From Gammaproteobacteria bacterium (GTDB taxonomy: Bacteria; Pseudomonadota; Gammaproteobacteria; UBA9214), in NCBI GenBank assembly GCA_030599705.1, contig JAUVNM010000060.1, positions 1 through 8,317 on the forward strand: a DNA stretch of 8,317 nt. Reading direction: 5' to 3'. Below are positions 1 through 3,947 of the stretch, piece by piece; position 1 is the stretch's first letter; each line of letters starts with the position of its first letter. The notes under the pieces were generated by a model. That model saw only the letters and a program-made list of their open reading frames with translations. It did no database searches and was not told where the DNA came from. The position numbers were made by a program, and so were the translations under genes.

Positions 1-312
1 CAGTTCGAAAGCGTACAACTGGACATGCGCTCGGACACACCGGTCCTTACCCCGGGGGGGACCAGGACCACGGCCAGGGACTGGGCGCGGGAACTGGGTC
101 TTGGTTACGCCCCGTCCATCGTGTTTTTTGACAAGCAGGGCAGGGAAGTCATGCGCATCGATGCCTTTCTAAAGACCTTCCATGTGCAGTCCGTGTTCGA
201 CTACGTGCTGCAGGAGGCCTACCTGGAAGAACCGAGTTTCCAGCGCTTTATCTCGGCCCGCGCCGAGCGGCTGGTCGAAGAGGGCATCGATGTCGATATC
301 TTTGGTTACTGA
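1..312 (+). CDS. Thioredoxin-fold (SoxW-like) protein, 3' part
   Basis: The reading frame is open from base 1 with no start in the window, so this is the C-terminal ~103 residues of a longer protein; the first ATG (25) is internal. The visible part carries the second half of a thioredoxin fold: a helix ending in ARELGLGYAPSIVFFD, where the Ala-Pro gives the cis-proline that faces the active-site CxxC, then a strand with DKQGREV and a C-terminal helix. The redox CxxC itself would lie upstream and is not seen. The arrangement resembles SoxW-type periplasmic thioredoxins of sulfur-oxidising proteobacteria (recalled family resemblance). Such proteins keep partner thiols reduced outside the cytoplasm. 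It is followed by a REP pair, so it probably is not part of the ars operon. The fold is fairly certain; the SoxW assignment is tentative. Confidence 0.75.
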   Translation, partial: QFESVQLDMRSDTPVLTPGGTRTTARDWARELGLGYAPSIVFFDKQGREVMRIDAFLKTFHVQSVFDYVLQEAYLEEPSFQRFISARAERLVEEGIDVDIFGY

Positions 313-318
313 CCCGCT

Positions 319-363
319 GGTCGAATGAATTCGACCCTACAGTAGGGCCGAATTCATTCGGCC
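319..363. repeat. REP pair, family U, tail to tail (foot to foot)
   Basis: Two copies of a 23-base unit lie in opposite orientation and share a single central base (A341). The right unit (342-363, plus) has a GTAG head at 342-345 and a perfect 7-bp hairpin GGCCGAA/TTCGGCC with loop TTCA. The left unit (319-341, minus) has its head as CTAC at 337-340 and stem GGTCGAA/TTCGACC. It differs from the right unit at two positions that pair with each other, a compensatory change. The element starts 6 nt after the stop codon of the thioredoxin-like gene. No T-run follows, so it is not a standard intrinsic terminator, though it may stabilise the upstream mRNA 3' end. Confidence 0.85.
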
Positions 364-441
364 AACAGCGAATAATCCATTAAAATCATTGCAATAATAT
401 CTATGATTGACCATATATATGTTTAAGCGTATGTTTAACCT
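364..441 (+). promoter_or_regulatory. AT-rich promoter/operator region of arsR
   Basis: This 78-base stretch is much more AT-rich than its surroundings and precedes arsR. A candidate -35 is TTGCAA at 389-394, with a candidate -10 in the CATATATAT run (412-417 at 17-bp spacing, or 414-419 at 19 bp). Two possible operator elements are visible. One is an inverted repeat AATCAT (384-389) / ATGATT (403-408) with a 13-nt spacer, overlapping the -35 and spacer. The other is a direct repeat TATGTTTAA at 418-426 and 430-438, 12 bp apart, around the expected transcript start. ArsR-family repressors usually bind such sites within their own promoter. The region is clearly regulatory by position; the individual boxes are inference. 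Confidence 0.5.
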
Positions 442-795
442 ATGCAGCTCACGCCCGACAGCCTGTTCCGTGCCCTCGCCGACCCGACGCGGCTGCGTTC
501 GCTGGTCCTGTTGCAGCGCGAAGGTGAGCTGTGTGTCTGCGAGCTCACGCACGCTCTGGACATAATCCAGCCGAAGATCTCCCGGCACCTCGCCATCCTG
601 CGCGAGGACGGCATCGTCTCCGGCCGCCGCGCCGGTCACTGGGTGTACTACCGGCTGCATCCCGAACTGCCCGACTGGGCTCAGACCGTAATCGAGGCGA
701 CCACGGCCGGTGTCCGTGACGTGGCACCATATGCGGATGACCACGCGGTGCTCGCCGACATGCCGAACCGGCCCGGAACCCGCTGTTGTGCGTGA
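442..795 (+). CDS. arsR: ArsR-family arsenic-responsive repressor
   Basis: This is a 117-residue winged-helix repressor of the ArsR/SmtB family, which releases its own promoter when a metalloid binds. The N-terminal ALADPTRLR is the family signature. C31-V-C33 in GELCVCEL corresponds to the As(III)-binding ECVC motif at the recognition-helix region. The HTH is about residues 40-57 (QPKISRHLAILREDG), and the wing is RRAGHWVYYRL. The third thiol of the E. coli-type site is absent (T36), but a C-terminal pair C115-C116 is present. An in-frame TAA at 436-438 forces the start at 442. No Shine-Dalgarno sequence is visible, so the transcript may have a very short leader. It heads the ars operon; arsI follows after 33 nt. 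Confidence 0.93.
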   Translation: MQLTPDSLFRALADPTRLRSLVLLQREGELCVCELTHALDIIQPKISRHLAILREDGIVSGRRAGHWVYYRLHPELPDWAQTVIEATTAGVRDVAPYADDHAVLADMPNRPGTRCCA

Positions 796-828
796 ATCCT
801 GTTGAATCCTTCTTCAAGGAGCATTGCC

Positions 829-1314
829 ATGTCACGTTTTCACATGCACGTTGCCGTCAGCGACCTGGAACGCAGTACACGTTTTTACAATGCCATTTTC
901 GGCGCCGAGCCTACGATCATCAAGGACGACTATGTCAAGTGGTCACTGGAAGACCCGCGTATTAATTTCGCCATCTCCAGCCGCGGACGCAAGACCGGGC
1001 TCGACCATGTCGGCATCCAGACCGAAAGCAGCGAGGAACTCGCCGCCCTGCAGGCGCGCCTCGAGGCCGCCGATATCAATGGTGCACCGCAGACCGACGC
1101 CGCCTGCTGCTATGCGCGCTCCGACAAGTACTGGTCGGTTGACCCGCAGGGCATTGCCTGGGAAGCCTTTCACACCCTGGACTCGATCCCGACCTTCAGT
1201 GAAGGAGCAGAGAAGGTGAGAGCGGAAACCGCTCGAGAGGCTGGCCTGGGCCATGATCCGACGGGCCGGAGTTGCTGTGTCACACCCGACCTCGCACGGT
1301 CCGGCTGTTGCTGA
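829..1314 (+). CDS. arsI: ArsI/CadI-type VOC metalloenzyme (probable C-As lyase)
   Basis: This is a 161-residue single-domain protein of the vicinal oxygen chelate (glyoxalase/dioxygenase) superfamily. ArsI enzymes use Fe(II) and O2 to break the C-As bond of trivalent organoarsenicals, turning methylarsenite into As(III). Expected metal ligands are visible: H7 (or H5) in FHMHVAV, H60 in LDHVG, and E112 in AWEAF. The paired C93-C94 in TDAACCYA matches the substrate-binding Cys pair of ArsI. Beyond residue ~125 is a tail with two more Cys pairs (149-150 and 160-161), not part of the core domain. The start is ATG 829, with AAGGAG at 816-821 seven bases upstream; an in-frame TTG at 802 lacks such a site. 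It lies 33 nt after arsR and 3 nt before arsC. CadI-like proteins are also tied to cadmium, so substrate is inferred from motif and context. Confidence 0.85.
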   Translation: MSRFHMHVAVSDLERSTRFYNAIFGAEPTIIKDDYVKWSLEDPRINFAISSRGRKTGLDHVGIQTESSEELAALQARLEAADINGAPQTDAACCYARSDKYWSVDPQGIAWEAFHTLDSIPTFSEGAEKVRAETAREAGLGHDPTGRSCCVTPDLARSGCC

Positions 1315-1317
1315 CCC

Positions 1318-1722
1318 ATGAACATCCTGTTCCTGTGCACCGGCAATTCCTGCCGCTCGCAAATGGCCGAGGGCTGGGGACGTCAACTATCGGATGATCA
1401 TGAATTCTGCTCGGCCGGCATCGAGGCGCATGGCAAGAACCCGCGCGCCATCGCGGTCATGGCCGAGGCGGGTGTCGACATCTCCGGTCAGCAGTCGACG
1501 CAACTGACAGACGCGATGCTGGGCTGGGCGGACCTGGTCGTGACGGTATGCGGTCATGCCGATGACAACTGCCCGTCCTTGCCGGACACGGTGCGCAAGG
1601 TGCACTGGCCGCTGGATGACCCGGCAAAGGCCACGGGCGACGAGGACGCAGTAATGCAGGTGTTTCGTGCCTCACGTGATGATATCCGCCAGCGCTTGCA
1701 GGCGCTGCTTAAATCATTGTAG
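1318..1722 (+). CDS. arsC: Arsenate reductase, thioredoxin-coupled type
   Basis: This is a 134-residue protein with the low-molecular-weight phosphatase fold, full length for thioredoxin-dependent ArsC. The anion-binding P-loop C7-TGNSC-R13 (CX5R) holds arsenate, with C7 as nucleophile. C78 and C85 in VTVCGHADDNCP are the two further thiols that relay the disulfide to the surface for reduction by thioredoxin. D101 in the DDPAK segment is the expected general acid. C12 and C31 are additional cysteines. It reduces As(V) to As(III), the substrate of the permease downstream. The ATG lies 3 nt after the arsI stop with no clear Shine-Dalgarno sequence, so translation is probably coupled. The TAG stop lies inside a REP unit (GTAG at 1719-1722), yet the protein appears complete. 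A phosphotyrosine phosphatase is unlikely given C78/C85 and the operon. Confidence 0.95.
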   Translation: MNILFLCTGNSCRSQMAEGWGRQLSDDHEFCSAGIEAHGKNPRAIAVMAEAGVDISGQQSTQLTDAMLGWADLVVTVCGHADDNCPSLPDTVRKVHWPLDDPAKATGDEDAVMQVFRASRDDIRQRLQALLKSL

Positions 1723-1749
1723 GAGCGAGCTTACTCGCGAACAGGATGC
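1718..1749 (+). repeat. REP unit, family V, copy A
   Basis: This TGTAGGAGCGAG-type REP unit has its GTAG head at 1719-1722, then a 5-bp stem GCGAG/CTCGC with loop CTTA, then GAAC and a GGATGC tail. It overlaps the last codons of arsC, and its TAG is the arsC stop. It matches copy C (1821-1852) at 31 of 32 positions. With copy B (1763-1787) it forms an inverted pair of 25-base arms (22 of 25 identical) separated by 20 nt. The type is widespread in Pseudomonas and related gammaproteobacteria (recalled). Confidence 0.85.
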
Positions 1750-1762
1750 GTGCAAATGAACA

Positions 1763-1787
1763 GTTCGCCAGCAAGCTGGCTCCTACA
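1763..1787 (-). repeat. REP unit, family V, copy B (inverted)
   Basis: Read on the minus strand, this unit has the same TGTAGGAGC head and GCGAAC tail as copy A. Its stem is GCCAG/CTGGC with loop CTTG. The two stem differences from copy A (unit positions 10 and 19) pair with each other, so the hairpin is preserved by a compensatory swap. It sits between arsC and acr3, within a 142-base non-coding interval that is mostly REP sequence. Confidence 0.85.
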
Positions 1788-1820
1788 GTTGCCAGATTTC
1801 CCCTGCATGGGTTTACTGTT

Positions 1821-1852
1821 TGTAGGAGCGAGCTTACTCGCGAACGGGATGC
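1821..1852 (+). repeat. REP unit, family V, copy C
   Basis: This third family-V unit matches copy A over 32 bases with a single substitution (A to G in the tail). The GTAG head is at 1822-1825, and the stem GCGAG/CTCGC has loop CTTA. It ends 12 nt before the acr3 start codon, in the expected ribosome-binding region, and could affect translation of the permease by folding near the start. Confidence 0.85.
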
Positions 1853-1864
1853 CCGGGTGCTGAT

Positions 1865-2950
1865 ATGAACCTATTCGAACGTTACCTGACCCTCTGGGTG
1901 TTCCTGTGCATCCTCTGCGGCATCGTACTCGGCCAATGGGCGCCAGGCGCCTTCCAGGTCCTTGGCCGGCTGGAAGTCGAACAAATCAACCTGCCGGTCG
2001 CCGTGCTGATCTGGTTGATGATTATCCCCATGCTGCTCAAGATCGACCTGCATGCACTGCGGGGCGTTGCACAGCACTGGCGCGGCGTCGGCGTAACCCT
2101 GTTCGTCAACTGGGGCGTGAAACCGTTTTCCATGGCGCTGCTGGCCTGGCTGTTCATCGGCCACTGGTTCCGGCCCTGGCTGCCGGGCGACCAGATTGAT
2201 TCCTACATTGCCGGCCTGATCCTGCTGGCGGCCGCGCCCTGCACCGCCATGGTGTTCGTGTGGAGCAACCTCTCGGAAGGCGAACCGCATTTCACCCTGT
2301 CACAGGTTGCACTCAACGATGTCATTATGGTGTTTGCCTTCGCACCCATCGTCGGCCTGTTGCTGGGGCTGGCGTCGATCACGGTACCGTGGGACACGCT
2401 GCTGCTTTCCGTGGTCCTGTATATCGTCGTGCCACTGGTCATCGCCAATGTGGTCCGTACACGGCTGCTGGGACGGGAAGCTGGCAAGGAGCAGCTTGCC
2501 CGGCTCATCCACAGACTGCAGCCGGTCTCGCTGCTGGCATTGCTCACCACGCTGGTACTGCTGTTCGGCTTCCAGGGTGAACAGATCATGGCACAGCCGC
2601 TGGTCATCCTGCTGCTGGCCGTGCCAATCCTGATCCAGGTGTTTTTTAATTCCGGGCTGGCCTACCTGCTGAACCGCCAGGTACGCTCACCGCACTGTAT
2701 CGCCGGTCCGTCGGCACTGATCGGGGCGAGCAACTTCTTTGAACTCGCCGTCGCCACGGCCATCGCCCTGTTCGGTTTTGAATCCGGCGCGGCACTCGCG
2801 ACCGTTGTCGGCGTACTCATTGAGGTGCCGGCCATGCTGGTCGCCGTCAAGGTCGTCAATGCCACGCGCGGCTGGTATGAACAACGGGACGGCGTGGTAC
2901 CGCACACGGTGTGCTGTCCGACAGAACAACGCCAGGGAACTTATGATTAA
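1865..2950 (+). CDS. acr3: ACR3-family arsenite efflux permease
   Basis: This is a 361-residue inner-membrane protein, full length for bacterial ACR3 (BART superfamily). It exports arsenite using the proton gradient. About ten hydrophobic segments are visible, near residues 8-26, 43-60, 76-98, 113-134, 148-170, 177-197, 219-236, 244-268, 285-304 and 309-332. The ACR3 signature LLAAAPCTAMVFVWS carries the conserved C126. Acidic residues E293 (SNFFELAVA) and E320 (VLIEVPAML) are in the last two segments, where the family keeps functionally important glutamates. The cytoplasmic tail contains a C350-C351 pair and is otherwise unremarkable. The start at 1865 has no convincing Shine-Dalgarno sequence, and REP copy C ends just before it. 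It removes the As(III) made by ArsC and ArsI. Confidence 0.95.
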   Translation: MNLFERYLTLWVFLCILCGIVLGQWAPGAFQVLGRLEVEQINLPVAVLIWLMIIPMLLKIDLHALRGVAQHWRGVGVTLFVNWGVKPFSMALLAWLFIGHWFRPWLPGDQIDSYIAGLILLAAAPCTAMVFVWSNLSEGEPHFTLSQVALNDVIMVFAFAPIVGLLLGLASITVPWDTLLLSVVLYIVVPLVIANVVRTRLLGREAGKEQLARLIHRLQPVSLLALLTTLVLLFGFQGEQIMAQPLVILLLAVPILIQVFFNSGLAYLLNRQVRSPHCIAGPSALIGASNFFELAVATAIALFGFESGAALATVVGVLIEVPAMLVAVKVVNATRGWYEQRDGVVPHTVCCPTEQRQGTYD

Positions 2951-2987
2951 ATGGGAAAAATCACCTTATAGCAGGCGCAGTCTGTAG
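2943..2987 (+). other. 14-codon frame overlapping the acr3 end, closed by a REP unit
   Basis: An ATG at 2943 overlaps the last 8 bases of acr3 and has AGGGA at 2934-2938, 4 nt upstream, a slightly short spacing. It encodes only MIKWEKSPYSRRSL. Its stop TAG (2985-2987) is the last three bases of the GTAG head of the following REP unit. It may be the remnant of a gene once coupled to acr3 and cut off by REP insertion, or chance. The peptide resembles nothing I recognise. Confidence 0.2.
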
Positions 2988-3037
2988 GGCCGAATTCATT
3001 CGGCCAGTCATATTGGCCGAATGAACTCGGCCCTACA
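2983..3037. repeat. REP pair, family U, head to head with 9-nt loop
   Basis: Two 23-base family-U units in opposite orientation (2983-3005 plus, 3015-3037 minus) are separated by AGTCATATT. The arms are 22 of 23 complementary, so the RNA could form a long stem-loop after acr3. The left unit has GTAG at 2984-2987 and a perfect 7-bp hairpin with loop TTCA. The right unit has CTAC at 3033-3036 and, in its own orientation, one G-T wobble in the stem. The unit order is the reverse of the pair at 319-363. There is no T-run afterwards, so any termination would not be of the standard intrinsic kind. Confidence 0.88.
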
Positions 3038-3039
3038 AT
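3034..3039 (+). promoter_or_regulatory. Possible -10 box made by the REP edge
   Basis: TACAAT matches five of six bases of the sigma-70 -10 consensus. It is formed by the CTACA end of the REP unit plus the next two bases. The -35 is poor: TATTGG (3011-3016) at 17 bp, or TTGGCC (3013-3018) at 15 bp. A transcript from here would give the small downstream gene (3073) a leader of about 25-30 nt. This is weak, position-based inference. Confidence 0.2.
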
Positions 3040-3072
3040 GTTAGTTAATGCGCACGGACAAGAAGTGCCCTT

Positions 3073-3297
3073 ATGAATGCAATCGAACTGATTTCGGAAC
3101 TGACGTGCCCGCAGTGTAGTCACCGGGCCAGCGAGACCATGCCCACGGATCGTTGTCAGTATTATTATGAATGCAAGGGCTGTGGTGCACAGCTCAAGCC
3201 CCTGGAGGGTGACTGCTGTGTATTTTGTTCCTACGGCACAGTCCCCTGTCCCCCGATTCAGATAGCCCGTTCGGAAGATTCTATAGATGGTCGATAG
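3073..3297 (+). CDS. Small Cys-rich GDCCVxC-domain protein
   Basis: This 74-residue, probably cytosolic protein has nine cysteines: C12-x2-C15, C28, C34-x2-C37, C48-C49-x2-C52 and C59. The GDCCVFCSYGTVPCPPIQ segment (47-63) is the hallmark of the family named GDCCVxC domain-containing (seleno)protein, in which some members carry selenocysteine in place of a Cys (recalled knowledge). Here every position is an ordinary Cys codon. Two CxxC pairs (12/15 and 34/37) resemble a zinc ribbon; the CCxxC could bind soft metals or act in thiol redox. Function is not established. The start ATG at 3073 is the first in frame after a TAA at 3046; there is no strong ribosome site. It follows the REP pair after acr3 and converges on the CDF gene 18 nt away. 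Confidence 0.8.
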   Translation: MNAIELISELTCPQCSHRASETMPTDRCQYYYECKGCGAQLKPLEGDCCVFCSYGTVPCPPIQIARSEDSIDGR

Positions 3298-3315
3298 CGA
3301 ATGAGTGCAGGTAAA

Positions 3316-3942
3316 TCAGGATTTGGTCAGGTGATCATGCAATTCTGATTTGGCTTCAAGAGTAATGCGCAGCGCCGAGCGGATCACGACCCCCGCAATC
3401 AACAGGCCAATAATGATGTCGGGCCAGCCGGATTCAAGCCACAGCACCAGCCCGGCCGCAATCAGTACCCCGACATTGCCGATCATGTCGTTGCGTGAAC
3501 AGATCCAGGTGGCGCGCAGGTTGATATCGCCGTCACGAAACCGGGTCAGCAACACGAAGCAGATGGTATTGGCCACCAGCGCCAGCACCCCGAACAACCC
3601 CATGGTAGCGACATCCGGCAGGCCATGGGCAAAGATTTTTACAATGGCCTCGATAGCAATGCCTGCACCCAGTGCCAGCTGGAACATCCCGCTGGTCAGG
3701 GCGGCCCGCGCACGCCAGTGAGCAGCGCGGCCCAGCGCAAACAGGCCAATGGCATAGATAATCGCATCGGCGAGCATGTCCAGCGAATCGGCCAGCAACG
3801 CCGTCGAGCCTGCCACCAGGCCCGCGGAAAACTCGGTGGCGAACATGCCCGCATTGATGACAAGCACAGTAATCAGAATGCGGCGTTCGTGCGCGGAAGC
3901 CGCGCCGGCACCGACTCCGCATTGGTCATCACATCCAGACAT
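3316..3942 (-). CDS. Short CDF-family cation transporter
   Basis: This 208-residue inner-membrane protein belongs to the cation diffusion facilitator family, which exchanges divalent metals (Zn, Cd, Co) for protons. Six hydrophobic segments are visible, near residues 22-42, 45-70, 82-104, 113-134, 155-170 and 173-190. The TM2 metal motif is D55-x3-D59 in LADSLDMLADA. The matching TM5 motif is D152-x3-N156 (SRNDMIGN), where typical zinc CDFs have His/Asp-x3-Asp. The protein stops just after TM6, so the usual ~80-100-residue cytosolic domain is missing; the ending looks natural rather than frameshifted. The N-terminus MSGCDDQCG has two Cys that might bind metal. Its start lies 5 nt after the czcA-like stop, so it is the last gene of that operon and probably feeds the periplasmic side of the RND pump. 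Substrate is unproven. Confidence 0.88.
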   Translation of the reverse strand: MSGCDDQCGVGAGAASAHERRILITVLVINAGMFATEFSAGLVAGSTALLADSLDMLADAIIYAIGLFALGRAAHWRARAALTSGMFQLALGAGIAIEAIVKIFAHGLPDVATMGLFGVLALVANTICFVLLTRFRDGDINLRATWICSRNDMIGNVGVLIAAGLVLWLESGWPDIIIGLLIAGVVIRSALRITLEAKSELHDHLTKS

Positions 3943-3947
3943 CCGCT

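Noticed and set aside
793..810. Short direct repeat TGAATCCT twice with 10-bp spacing between arsR and arsI
   Set aside because: Only 8 bases, two copies, overlapping the arsR stop; it could easily arise by chance.
802..828. TTG at 802 as an earlier start for the ArsI-like gene
   Set aside because: ATG at 829 has AAGGAG at ideal spacing and begins directly at the conserved VOC strand; the nine extra residues have no support.
1718..1852. CRISPR array
   Set aside because: Three similar repeats with one inverted, unequal short spacers and internal hairpins match REP elements, not directly repeated CRISPR units, and no cas genes are present.
2983..3037. Intrinsic terminator after acr3
   Set aside because: The stem is strong, but no T-run follows; the same unit occurs before arsR and in reverse order, so it is better described as a REP pair.
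3073..3297. In-frame UGA selenocysteine in the GDCCVxC gene
   Set aside because: All nine thiol positions are TGC or TGT codons, and there is no in-frame TGA within or just upstream of the gene.
3298..3315. Bidirectional terminator between the converging operons
   Set aside because: Only 18 nt separate the stop codons, and no hairpin is visible there.
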